Shown here: one piece after another, positions 15,180-23,506 of the stretch
Layout: every line of letters begins with the position of its first letter
Position numbering within the stretch: the stretch's first letter is position 1
Assembly: GCF_014172405.1 (NCBI RefSeq)
Contig: NZ_WNXC01000002.1
Span: forward strand, 1 to 64,000
Direction: 5' to 3'
Source of the DNA: Pedobacter gandavensis
Lineage (GTDB): Bacteria > Bacteroidota > Bacteroidia > Sphingobacteriales > Sphingobacteriaceae
Length of the DNA: 64,000 nt
Notes under the pieces: model-generated
The model's database searches: none
What the model was told of the DNA's origin: nothing
The model's input: only the letters and a program-made list of their open reading frames with translations
Program-made: the position numbers and the translations under genes

Positions 15180-18100
15180 CTATTTTGAAACGCTCAGGTC
15201 TTTAATTCTGATATTCTTAAAGCGCACTACAGATCCGTGACCAAGAAAACCAACACGGCCTTTATCACGTTGTAAACCCGGATGATCTTTTCCATCTACT
15301 GCTCCTTTTTTACGGGCCGCTGTAATGTCGCCATCCAAAATCACATCCCCATTCAATACCACTTTGATTTTTGGTCCTTTTACCGTCACCTCTTGATAAT
15401 TCCATTCGCCTAATGGCTTTAAAGATCCTCTTTTTGCAGCCTGAACCCCATAAATAGAACCATGGTATTGATACTCATGGAGATCTTTGTATATGTCCGC
15501 ATCATTGTCCAGGATTTGCAATTCCATCCCTTCATAAGCTGCATCACCTGCTAATGGTGCACGAATTCCTAATCCATTATTTGCACCCGGAGTCAATTGA
15601 AATTCAAAACGGAACACAAAATCACTGTAATCATCTTTACTGAACAAGTTGCCACCAGAGCCTTTACCTGGCTTAGGATTAATCTCCATATTGCCATTTA
15701 CAATGGTATAGGCAGCAGTATTTCCCATCCACTGGTGCATATTCGTACCGTCAAACAATACTTTATAACCTTCCTTTTTCTCTGCTGCACTCAGCTGAAA
15801 AGGAAGCGGACGCTCCAATTCTTTGATGTAGATATCTCTGTAAGCAACTCTGGATCCATGTGCTTGTAGCTCAATCTGCTCTTCTCCAAAAATCGGCAAC
15901 TTACGATCCCAATAATTTTCAAGGATCACATCATCCGTCACCAATACCCCATTCAGGTAAACCGTTACACGATCACCTTTCATGATGATGCGGAAATTAT
16001 TCCATTCTCCCAATTTATTATCTGCCACTTTCAAAGGCTTACTTTCGTTCACCTGATTGTTATATAAGCCGCCAGAACCAACCTGTGCGCCAGCATCTAC
16101 TCTGGAAGTATCCCAAATCTGTACCTGCGGACTGCCACGTAAATAAATCCCTGCATCTCCTTTTTTGTTGCCATCGTCATAGATTTTCCAATCTACCAGC
16201 ATTTCAAAATCACCATATTTCTTTAGCGTAGCCAGATTGTCCCCATTTCCGGTAAACAATAGATCACCATTTTTAATCACCCAACTTTTTACAGCTTCAG
16301 CATCGGCCTTTTCCTGGGCTGCCGCTAAGGTTTTATCATCCATCTTCGCTCTTTTCAAAGGATCAGCCACCAAGCCTTTCCAGCCCGTCAGATCTTTCCC
16401 ATTAAACATCGGAACAAAGCCAGAGCCGCCTTTCATTTCCGCAAGATATTTACGAACCGCCTGTTTCTCATACTCACTATCTCCACCTTTAAGCACCTGA
16501 ATGGTCATATTTAATAGGTCTTTTACCTGCTCGCCTTCATAAGATTTATCCGACAAAACAACCAGCATCACAGCCCTTGCCGCAGCTTGCTGCAAAGCTG
16601 GGTTATCCATATACTTACCCGCAAAAATAGCCGTATTGTATGTTTTAGCATCCTGCAAATCCGTTAAGATCTGTTGCTGCTGTTGCACTGTTTTAGCCAC
16701 TTCCATCGCATCACGTAACCTCAATAATTTCTGCTCAGGAGTTGCCGGATTACTGCGTACCAAACGCAAATATCCTTTTAATGCTTCCTCTTGAAAAGCG
16801 GGATTGGTACTTGTTCTTGCAATGGCAATTAAGCTTTCTAAAGAACCTTCATTTGCCCAGGAAGCCAAAGCCTCCAGCGCCAGTTTTTTCGTTTGATCAT
16901 CACCATTTTGGAAAGCATTATTTACCGCTTTTAAGGACTGAGCATCACCAAGACTCGCCAATACCTTATAAAAATACTTTTTCTTATCCGCACTAGCATC
17001 TGTCATCTTCTGTAAAACAACAGCGGTATCATTTGCTGTTGCCGCACCTTTCAGCGCTGCAATTAAAGCAGATTGAACCATCAAAGACTCTCCTTCGCTA
17101 AGCTCAGCACTGTTCAACAGGGCAAACAATTCCGGAAGATCTGCTTTTGTAGCCACCTGACTTAAAGCTGTAAATGCCGCTTTTCGTACCTCAGGATTTT
17201 TACTTTTCTGTAATGCATAAATACTGTTGATCTGCCCATGAGCAGCACGCGCAGCAAGCACACCCACCAAAGCCACCTGTACATTGGGTTTCATTTTAGG
17301 TAAGACAAGCGCAATCTTTTCAGTTAAGCCCTCCCCTTTCATCCTCAACAGAACGTCCGCCACTTTTTGCACCGTCACTTCATCGCCTTTAGCCATAGTT
17401 TTGAATAAATCATCCAAAACCTTTTCACCACCAATATTCGCAGCAGCTTCGATTGCAGCAAACCTTAAATTATCGTCCTTATGATTGATCAGTTTCAATA
17501 TGGTTGGAAGCGCTTCTATTGCCTTTCCGTCACCAAGCATCGTCACCATTTCAGCTTGCACCTCTGGCGATACTTTAGTCAGTTGTTTTAACCACAAATT
17601 AGTAGTCGCAGGGTTCAAGTAAGGTAAAGCAAATTTCAATGCCGCCGCTCTATAAGCGATGGAAGGATCGTTTACCGCTCCTAAAAGAACTGAAATATCC
17701 TGTCCTCTATTTTCATCTGAAAGGATCTTTAAAGCTCCTGTACGAACAGACACTAATTCCGTTGCCGTCGCTTTATCCAAAAGTTGAAGGGCAATTTTAT
17801 GTGCTAATTGGGAGTTTCCAGTCAGCAAAAGATTAGCAGCATAATCCAGATAAGCAGGTACCGCATTTGTATTTTCATAATTAAAATTACTTTTTGCCGC
17901 TGAAGATGCCATCAAGGCTTCAGAAGAAGGATCAGCGATTTTAGCAAGTGCATAAAGACTCATTTTTGTTAAGTTCTGATCTCCGCCCGCAGCTAAGGCA
18001 GCAATTGGCTGTGCCGCTTCTTTAAATCGCAAATCTCCTAAACCCTCTACAACTGACAATCGGCTTTTTCCTTGTGTAGAAGCCAAAGCATCTAACAAGG

Positions 18101-18605
18101 CTTTCTTTGCTGCCGGTGTATTGATTTTCACCAACACCCTAACTGCAGGATCTGAAAGCTGTGCATCTTTCAAAGAAACCAGGAGGTAAGGAATCGCATC
18201 GTCTTTCGCCACTCCATCCAGCTGACTCATGATAAAAGCTTTATTCTGCGAATCGTTCAATTTCTGCAAAGCTTTACCAAGCGCTGCAACACTCATTTTT
18301 CTCCAGTTTTCATTTCCTGTTTTTGTAGCTGCTGAGGTGAATCCCCCAATTGCATACTCAATCAAAGCATTGTTCCCTTTTCCAACCGGGGAAAGCATCC
18401 CGATGAGCTCCAAATAGCCATTTTCACCGAGGGCAGCAATATCATTTACATTTATTCCCGCCTGAGCAGCATCTTTTGCCGGCATCTGCGCCAGCAAATC
18501 AGCAACACGTGTAGTCTGCGTGCGCTGGTCTTTTTTATCCTGTGCAATCAACGTACCCTGGAATGCAAGGCTAGCCAAAAGGATAAAACATATCTTTTTC
18601 GTCAT
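15180..18605 (-). CDS. Exported HEAT-repeat protein with two DUF1080 domains
   Basis: This 1141-residue protein has a Sec signal peptide (ICFILLASLAFQGTLIAQ). Residues about 60-720 are an alpha-solenoid of HEAT-like repeats, with recurring units such as AVRVLVKINTPAAKKALLDA and PEVRKAAFTALSQV. Two DUF1080 (3-keto-disaccharide hydrolase) domains follow: one from about residue 730 (FNGKDLTGWKG) and one from about 945 (LFDGTNMHQWMG), each a concanavalin-like jelly roll containing G-x-Y-L/I-R-G or G-L-G-I-R-A strands. Characterised DUF1080 proteins cleave 3-keto-glycosides made by C3 dehydrogenases, and the neighbours on both sides are Gfo/Idh/MocA enzymes with Tat leaders, which fits. The solenoid may scaffold partners or hold long glycans. 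Whether both domains are catalytic cannot be told. Confidence 0.85.
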   Translation of the reverse strand: MTKKICFILLASLAFQGTLIAQDKKDQRTQTTRVADLLAQMPAKDAAQAGINVNDIAALGENGYLELIGMLSPVGKGNNALIEYAIGGFTSAATKTGNENWRKMSVAALGKALQKLNDSQNKAFIMSQLDGVAKDDAIPYLLVSLKDAQLSDPAVRVLVKINTPAAKKALLDALASTQGKSRLSVVEGLGDLRFKEAAQPIAALAAGGDQNLTKMSLYALAKIADPSSEALMASSAAKSNFNYENTNAVPAYLDYAANLLLTGNSQLAHKIALQLLDKATATELVSVRTGALKILSDENRGQDISVLLGAVNDPSIAYRAAALKFALPYLNPATTNLWLKQLTKVSPEVQAEMVTMLGDGKAIEALPTILKLINHKDDNLRFAAIEAAANIGGEKVLDDLFKTMAKGDEVTVQKVADVLLRMKGEGLTEKIALVLPKMKPNVQVALVGVLAARAAHGQINSIYALQKSKNPEVRKAAFTALSQVATKADLPELFALLNSAELSEGESLMVQSALIAALKGAATANDTAVVLQKMTDASADKKKYFYKVLASLGDAQSLKAVNNAFQNGDDQTKKLALEALASWANEGSLESLIAIARTSTNPAFQEEALKGYLRLVRSNPATPEQKLLRLRDAMEVAKTVQQQQQILTDLQDAKTYNTAIFAGKYMDNPALQQAAARAVMLVVLSDKSYEGEQVKDLLNMTIQVLKGGDSEYEKQAVRKYLAEMKGGSGFVPMFNGKDLTGWKGLVADPLKRAKMDDKTLAAAQEKADAEAVKSWVIKNGDLLFTGNGDNLATLKKYGDFEMLVDWKIYDDGNKKGDAGIYLRGSPQVQIWDTSRVDAGAQVGSGGLYNNQVNESKPLKVADNKLGEWNNFRIIMKGDRVTVYLNGVLVTDDVILENYWDRKLPIFGEEQIELQAHGSRVAYRDIYIKELERPLPFQLSAAEKKEGYKVLFDGTNMHQWMGNTAAYTIVNGNMEINPKPGKGSGGNLFSKDDYSDFVFRFEFQLTPGANNGLGIRAPLAGDAAYEGMELQILDNDADIYKDLHEYQYHGSIYGVQAAKRGSLKPLGEWNYQEVTVKGPKIKVVLNGDVILDGDITAARKKGAVDGKDHPGLQRDKGRVGFLGHGSVVRFKNIRIKDLSVSK

Positions 18606-18644
18606 TATATTTATATTTTGAGAATGGATTAGAATTAACTGGTT

Positions 18645-19916
18645 TTAAATGGTATAAGGAGCACGCATGACTGGATTAATCAATCTATTTGCACCCTCAT
18701 CATCAATAAACTCCTGCTTTACCGGATCAAACTTCAGCGAACGTCCTAAACGTAATGCCGCCAATCCAATATTGATAATATTGCAGGAACGATGTCCATT
18801 CTCCTCATTCAAAGCAAATTGTGATCTCGTTTTCACAGAAGTAATAAAATCAGTCATTTGTGGCGCCGGATCAGGGAATGCCGCTAGTTTACGCTCCAGA
18901 TCTGGAATATCCGATTTAAACCCAGCATAAAGCTTGCCTTTAGGACCTTCTATATATGCTGCTTTCTCGTCTTTTCCTTCTCCATCAAGTATAATCTGAC
19001 AACCATCAGCATAGGTATAGGTAATCCTGCGCCAAATACCCACCGCATCAGTATGTTGTTGCGGGGCATCAATTTCTACAGAAATAGGATTGGTATCATC
19101 CTTTCCAAGGAAGTACTGAATAGGATCCAGGTAATGTTGGCCCATATCACTCAAACCACCACCATCATAATCCCAATACCCTCTAAAAGTTTGGTGAACA
19201 CGGTGTGTGCTGTAAGGTTTAAATGGCGCCGGACCTAACCAGGATTCATAATCAAGTTCTTGCGGAACCGGTTCAACAGGTAAATTGTCTTTACCTACCC
19301 AGTAAAATTTCCAGTCAAAACCAGTGTGCTTACTCACGGTAACCTTCAATGGCCAACCCAATAAACCGCTATCCACTAATTTCTTAATTGGTTTTACCGT
19401 AGTTCCCATACCATAGAAGTTATCTTTGAAACGGAACCAGGTGTTCAAACGAAACATCCGGCCATGTTTTTGAACAGCCTCCATCACACGTTTTCCCTCT
19501 CCGATCGTATGCGTCATCGGCTTTTCACACCAAATGTCTTTTCCTGCATTCGCAGCATCAACAGACATAATCCCATGCCAATGCGGAGGTGTAGCAATAT
19601 GTACAATATCAACTTCAGGTAACTTGATCAATTCCCGGTAATCACTAAAGGTTTTCACCCCTTTATCAAGCATTGGCTTTGCAAGATCCAGATGTCTGGT
19701 ATCGACATCACAAATGGCCACTACCTGTGTTCCATCGTATCCGAAATGGCCTCTACCCATGCCGCCTACGCCGATTACCGCTTTGGTCAAGCGATCACTA
19801 GGCGCAATAAACCCTGTTCCACCAAGTACATACCTGGGGACAATGGTAAATGCAGCAGCACCCACCGCAGCTTTTTTAATAAAATCTCTTCTTGAGTTTG
19901 GTTGATTTGGTTTCAT
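18645..19916 (-). CDS. Gfo/Idh/MocA oxidoreductase with Tat-type signal (operon leader)
   Basis: This 423-residue enzyme opens with NSRRDFIKKAAVGAAAFTIV, a twin-arginine leader. The NAD-binding segment is KAVIGVGGMGRGHFGYDG, and the catalytic motif WCEKPMTHT lies near residue 130. DMGQHYLDPIQYFLG supplies the substrate-side His and Asp. It is the first gene of the operon; 39 bases separate it from the DUF1080 protein. It shares the same plan as the third gene but differs in sequence throughout, so the two probably act on different substrates or in opposite directions. A leader of about 160 bases with a hairpin and a candidate promoter precedes it. Confidence 0.87.
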   Translation of the reverse strand: MKPNQPNSRRDFIKKAAVGAAAFTIVPRYVLGGTGFIAPSDRLTKAVIGVGGMGRGHFGYDGTQVVAICDVDTRHLDLAKPMLDKGVKTFSDYRELIKLPEVDIVHIATPPHWHGIMSVDAANAGKDIWCEKPMTHTIGEGKRVMEAVQKHGRMFRLNTWFRFKDNFYGMGTTVKPIKKLVDSGLLGWPLKVTVSKHTGFDWKFYWVGKDNLPVEPVPQELDYESWLGPAPFKPYSTHRVHQTFRGYWDYDGGGLSDMGQHYLDPIQYFLGKDDTNPISVEIDAPQQHTDAVGIWRRITYTYADGCQIILDGEGKDEKAAYIEGPKGKLYAGFKSDIPDLERKLAAFPDPAPQMTDFITSVKTRSQFALNEENGHRSCNIINIGLAALRLGRSLKFDPVKQEFIDDEGANRLINPVMRAPYTI

Positions 19917-19992
19917 ATATAGTTTGTGTATTAATGTAATTCATCAAAATCAAACGCAACGTAAAACGATCCGAAACGACACATGGAGCTAA

Positions 19993-20009
19993 CGTCTTTA
20001 AAAAAGACG
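19993..20009. repeat. Leader hairpin upstream of the oxidoreductase operon
   Basis: CGTCTTT (19993-19999) pairs perfectly with AAAGACG (20003-20009) around AAA. It lies in the predicted 5' leader of the minus-strand operon, 77 bases before the first ATG. Its function is unknown; it lacks a T-run for termination on the minus strand. Confidence 0.4.
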
Positions 20010-20072
20010 AACGTCCTACAGGAACAGCTTACATTTGGTTTATCGCTTTAGTGATTAGCTACAAGCGATTCA

Positions 20073-20100
20073 TTCTCAAATTTATTATTATTATTGAGAA
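20073..20100 (-). promoter_or_regulatory. Candidate promoter and overlapping inverted repeat of the oxidoreductase operon
   Basis: TAAATTTG on the minus strand (20084-20077) is a perfect -7 match. It lies inside an inverted repeat with arms TTCTCAA (20073-20079) and TTGAGAA (20094-20100) and a 14-base spacer, so a bound regulator would block the promoter. No clear -33 TTTG was found. Confidence 0.4.
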
Positions 20101-20144
20101 AAGCGGTGTAATTGTAACACTAACTTAATACAATCGGACGAAAA

Positions 20145-20177
20145 TTGAGAAATGATAAAAATAATAGCTTAAATTTG
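20145..20177 (+). promoter_or_regulatory. Candidate promoter of the cbpA operon
   Basis: TTG at 20145-20147 is followed after 22 bases by TAAATTTG (20170-20177), an exact match to TAnnTTTG. Transcription would begin about 7 bases later, leaving a short leader before the cbpA ATG at 20198. Confidence 0.5.
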
Positions 20178-20197
20178 AGGATAGACCAATTATTGAC

Positions 20198-21103
20198 ATG
20201 GCATTTATCGACTATTATAAAATTCTGGGCGTAGACAAAAAAGCTTCACAGGAAGATATTAAAAAAGCATACAGGAAACTGGCAAGGAAGTATCATCCGG
20301 ATTTGAACCCTAATAACAAAGAAGCGAACAAGAAATTTCAGGAGATCAATGAAGCAAATGAAGCGCTAAGTGATCCCGAAAAGCGTAAAAAATACGATGA
20401 GTATGGAGAACATTGGAAAAACTCAGATCAGTTTGAGCAAGCAAGGCAATCCAGACAAAATTCAGGAAACCCATTTTCCGGAGGTAGATCAAGAGGACAA
20501 AGTGCTTCAGATTTTGGTGGCGGTGATTTCTCTGACTTCTTTGAATCTATGTTCGGCGGTGGCGGAAGATCTTCTGGAAGAAGCAGCATGAAATATAAAG
20601 GCCAAGACTACAATGCAAGTTTTAGTATCAGCCTTAGAGATGCCTATACCACTCATAAACAAACCTTAACCATTAATGACAAAAAGATTCGGATCACAAT
20701 ACCTGCCGGTATTGCCGATGAACAAATCATTAAATTAAAAGGATTGGGTGAAGAAGGAGTAAATGGCGGCCCAGCAGGTGATTTGTACCTCACCATCAAT
20801 GTGAAGGAAGATCCAATCTTCAAAAGATTGCACAACGACCTATACCTGCAACAAGATATTGATCTATATACCGCTGTTTTAGGTGGAGAAGTAATGGTGG
20901 AAACACTGGATGGAAAGGTAAAACTGAAAATTCCAGCAGGAACACAAAATGGAACTAAAGTGAGATTAAAAAATAAAGGCTTCCCATTGTATAAAAAAGA
21001 TGGAGAATTTGGCAACCTTTTCATCACCTATAATGTTAAACTTCCTGAACACCTGACTGAAAAACAAAAAGAACTGTTTAAAGAACTACAAAATTTGAGT
21101 TAA
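20198..21103 (+). CDS. cbpA: DnaJ-like co-chaperone CbpA
   Basis: This 301-residue J-domain protein stimulates DnaK and binds curved DNA in Escherichia coli. The J domain is at the start ([20 protein letters not shown]) with the HPD motif in KYHPDLNP near residues 34-41. A Gly/Phe/Ser-rich linker (residues about 85-135, with [18 protein letters not shown]) and two peptide-binding beta domains follow ([16 protein letters not shown] and [20 protein letters not shown]). The zinc-finger repeats of true DnaJ are absent and the length matches CbpA (306 residues in E. coli). The modulator gene cbpM follows 12 bases downstream, which confirms the identification. It is probably transcribed from the promoter at 20145-20177. 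Confidence 0.93.
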   Translation: MAFIDYYKILGVDKKASQEDIKKAYRKLARKYHPDLNPNNKEANKKFQEINEANEALSDPEKRKKYDEYGEHWKNSDQFEQARQSRQNSGNPFSGGRSRGQSASDFGGGDFSDFFESMFGGGGRSSGRSSMKYKGQDYNASFSISLRDAYTTHKQTLTINDKKIRITIPAGIADEQIIKLKGLGEEGVNGGPAGDLYLTINVKEDPIFKRLHNDLYLQQDIDLYTAVLGGEVMVETLDGKVKLKIPAGTQNGTKVRLKNKGFPLYKKDGEFGNLFITYNVKLPEHLTEKQKELFKELQNLS

Positions 21104-21115
21104 CCTACTACAGCT

Positions 21116-21403
21116 ATGGAAACAGAATTCATCACCATCACTGAATATTGTATCAATTACCACATAGACCCTTCTTTTATGGTCTCGCTGGAAGAATCAG
21201 ACATTGTCAGCTTTCCAGTCGTTGAAAAAGAAAAAGTTATCCTTACCGATCAACTCGCAGAACTCGATAAATACGTTCATTTACATTACGACCTACAGAT
21301 TAATATCGAAGGTATTGATGCCATCAGACACCTGTTACAACGTGTACATGACATGCAAGAAGAGATTAAAGAACTGCAAAACGAACTCCATTTGCATAAG
21401 TAA
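21116..21403 (+). CDS. cbpM: Chaperone modulatory protein CbpM
   Basis: This 95-residue protein begins METEFITITEYCINYHIDPSF and continues with a MerR-like helical segment (LEESDIVSFPVV), a central LDKYVHLHYDLQINIEGIDAI and a C-terminal helix (LQRVHDMQEEIKELQNEL). The layout and length match CbpM, which binds the J domain of CbpA and inhibits its co-chaperone and DNA-binding activities. It lies directly behind cbpA (12 bases) and 28 bases before the SulP transporter gene, so all three may share a transcript. No signal peptide. Confidence 0.88.
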   Translation: METEFITITEYCINYHIDPSFMVSLEESDIVSFPVVEKEKVILTDQLAELDKYVHLHYDLQINIEGIDAIRHLLQRVHDMQEEIKELQNELHLHK

Positions 21404-21431
21404 GGGCGGGAAGGTGTAACTTTACCGTTAA

Positions 21432-23000
21432 ATGAAACCTTTCCTCCAAAAACCTTTAATCCAACTTTTCGACTTTTCTAAAAAGATCAATTATAAAACT
21501 GAAGTCCTTGCAGGCCTAACAGTTGCCATGACAATGATGCCAGAATCATTGTCATTCGCTATCCTGGCTGGCTTCCCTCCACTCACAGGCTTATATGCAG
21601 CCTTCATTATGGGCCTCGTTACTGCAATATTTGGCGGCAGACCCGGTTTGATTTCCGGTGGAGCAGGCGCCACAGTCATTGTATTGATCGCTTTAATGAA
21701 AGCCCATGGCTTAGATTACGTCTTTGCAGCAGTAGTGCTCGCAGGTGTTTTCCAAATCATTGTTGGCTTATTCAAACTAGGGAAATTTGTCCGACTGGTG
21801 CCACAACCAGTCATGTTTGGCTTTGTAAACGGCTTGGCTGTGATCATATTTTTAGCGCAATTGGAACAGTTTAAAACTGTGGTTAACGGAGAAATGGTCT
21901 GGCTCAGTGGCCCGGCATTATTCCTCATGGCAGGCCTCGTGGGCTTAACCATTGCCATCGTGCTAATATTACCCAAATTCACTAAAGCAATACCTTCATC
22001 TCTGGTAGCCATCATTGTTGTTTTTCTGCTGGTTTTAGGCTTTAACATCCATACTAAAACAGTGGGAGATATTGCAGCGGTAAGTGGCGGATTTCCTCCT
22101 TTTCACATCCCTCAAGTACCTTTCAATCTGGAAACCTTGCAAATCATCCTACCTTATGCACTCATCATGGGTGCGGTAGGCCTAACAGAAGGATTGCTTA
22201 CCCTAAACCTGGTTGATGAAATTACAGAAAGTAAAGGAAACAGTAACCGGGAATGTATCGCTCAGGGCAGTGCAAATATGCTGAACGGATTTTTCTTCGG
22301 AATGGGCGGCTGCCCGATGATCGCGCAAACTTTAGTCAACCTTTCCGCTGGCGCAAGAGCCAGACTTTCTGGAATTGTAGCTGCAATAACCATACTAATG
22401 ATCATTCTTTTTGGTGCTCCAATAATAGAAAAAGTACCCATGGCAGCCCTAACAGGCGTCATGATCATGGTCGCGATTGGAACATTTGAATGGATGAGCT
22501 TCAAAGTCATCAATAAAATGCCCGGTAAAGATATTTTCGTAGGCATTCTCGTTGCCGGAATTACCGTATGGCTACATAACCTGGCTCTTGCCGTGTTGAT
22601 TGGGGTGATTGTTTCCGCTTTAATGTTCGCATGGGAAAGTGCAAAAAGAATCTCTGCAAAGAAATATCTGGATAATAATGGAGTAAAACACTATGAGATT
22701 TATGGCCCCCTATTCTTTGGTTCCAGTCATAATTTCATGGAAAAATTCGAACCTGCAACAGATCCAGAAACAATTATTATTGATTTTAAAGACAGTAGAA
22801 TTGCCGATATGTCTGCTATTGATACCATCAATAAACTAACCGAACGGTACAGAAAAGCAGGAAAAACCGTTCATCTAACCCATTTAAGTGAAGATTGCAG
22901 ACAGCTATTGAAAGATGCAGAAGCCATCATCGAAGTCAACATCCTGGAAGATCCTACTTACCTGGTAGCCACTGAAAAAGGAACAACCCAATTCCAGTAA
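21432..23000 (+). CDS. SulP family anion transporter
   Basis: This 522-residue inner-membrane protein has about a dozen hydrophobic segments across residues 20-410 and a C-terminal STAS domain (from about 430; IIIDFKDSRIADMSAIDTI). The SulP signatures are present: TVAMTMMPESLSFAILAGFPPLTGLYAAF in the first helices and GLTEGLLTLNLVDEITESKG, then NMLNGFFFGMGGCPMIAQT. Members carry sulfate, bicarbonate or C4-dicarboxylates; the branch cannot be set by eye. It follows cbpM by 28 bases, so the CbpA/CbpM pair and this transporter may be one operon, for which I see no functional reason. No carbonic anhydrase gene is next to it. Confidence 0.88.
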   Translation: MKPFLQKPLIQLFDFSKKINYKTEVLAGLTVAMTMMPESLSFAILAGFPPLTGLYAAFIMGLVTAIFGGRPGLISGGAGATVIVLIALMKAHGLDYVFAAVVLAGVFQIIVGLFKLGKFVRLVPQPVMFGFVNGLAVIIFLAQLEQFKTVVNGEMVWLSGPALFLMAGLVGLTIAIVLILPKFTKAIPSSLVAIIVVFLLVLGFNIHTKTVGDIAAVSGGFPPFHIPQVPFNLETLQIILPYALIMGAVGLTEGLLTLNLVDEITESKGNSNRECIAQGSANMLNGFFFGMGGCPMIAQTLVNLSAGARARLSGIVAAITILMIILFGAPIIEKVPMAALTGVMIMVAIGTFEWMSFKVINKMPGKDIFVGILVAGITVWLHNLALAVLIGVIVSALMFAWESAKRISAKKYLDNNGVKHYEIYGPLFFGSSHNFMEKFEPATDPETIIIDFKDSRIADMSAIDTINKLTERYRKAGKTVHLTHLSEDCRQLLKDAEAIIEVNILEDPTYLVATEKGTTQFQ

Positions 23001-23072
23001 CAGATATCTCTCTAAAGTAAAAAAAACACAAAAACATCATTAGTATTTTAAAAAAATCTATAAGTTTGTGGC

Positions 23073-23393
23073 GTGAGGTATTTAGCTTATATATTTACGA
23101 TTGTCATTATGGCCCTTTCAGTATGGCCATGTTGCGACGATGAAGCTAAAGTTAGTATCGAGCAAACACACATCAATGAAGTAAAGGAAATCCCTTGTGA
23201 TCAGGACCCAGGTCCACATACCTGCTCCCCTTTCTTCCATTGCAGCACCTGCCAGGCTTTTGCAATTCCTAGTCCAGGCAACATCATCAACACCTCCTTA
23301 TTCTCTAAAAAAGAAGTCAGTTACCCTGAACTTCCTACCGCTCCGCTTATTGTCTTTGCCGGTGACATCTGGCAACCGCCACAATTAGGATAA
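23073..23393 (+). CDS. Small Cys-rich exported protein ahead of the metal pump
   Basis: This 106-residue protein starts with a short signal-like hydrophobic run (LAYIFTIVIMALSVWPCC). The mature part has six cysteines and several histidines: WPCCDDE, IPCDQDPGPHTCSPFFHCSTCQAF. The C-terminus is Leu/Pro-rich (PELPTAPLIVFAGDI). Small Cys-rich exported proteins of this size precede CzcA/CusA pumps in many Bacteroidota; I recall DUF6660 as the name but cannot confirm it. The start is a GTG at 23073, with no upstream ATG. It probably binds or senses metal in the periplasm. It lies 113 bases before the CzcA-TolC gene. Confidence 0.65.
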   Translation: MRYLAYIFTIVIMALSVWPCCDDEAKVSIEQTHINEVKEIPCDQDPGPHTCSPFFHCSTCQAFAIPSPGNIINTSLFSKKEVSYPELPTAPLIVFAGDIWQPPQLG

Positions 23394-23441
23394 TCTACAC
23401 CCTTTTCTTCCTTAAACACATTTCGATTATTGTTTAATGGC

Positions 23442-23458
23442 GATGAAAAATATTCATC
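23442..23458. repeat. Inverted repeat upstream of the czcA-like pump
   Basis: GATGAA (23442-23447) and TTCATC (23453-23458) flank AAATA; another GATGAAT follows at about 23461. It lies about 50 bases before the pump start codon at 23507, the position expected for an operator of the efflux operon. Confidence 0.4.
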
Positions 23459-23506
23459 ACTGATGAATTTACGTATTGATTATTTTCAGCAACAAGACAA
23501 ACCCTT

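Noticed and set aside
23061..23068. TAAGTTTG matching the -7 consensus just before the Cys-rich peptide gene
   Set aside because: It would place the start of transcription at or after the GTG codon; possible leaderless promoter but not supported by a -33 element.
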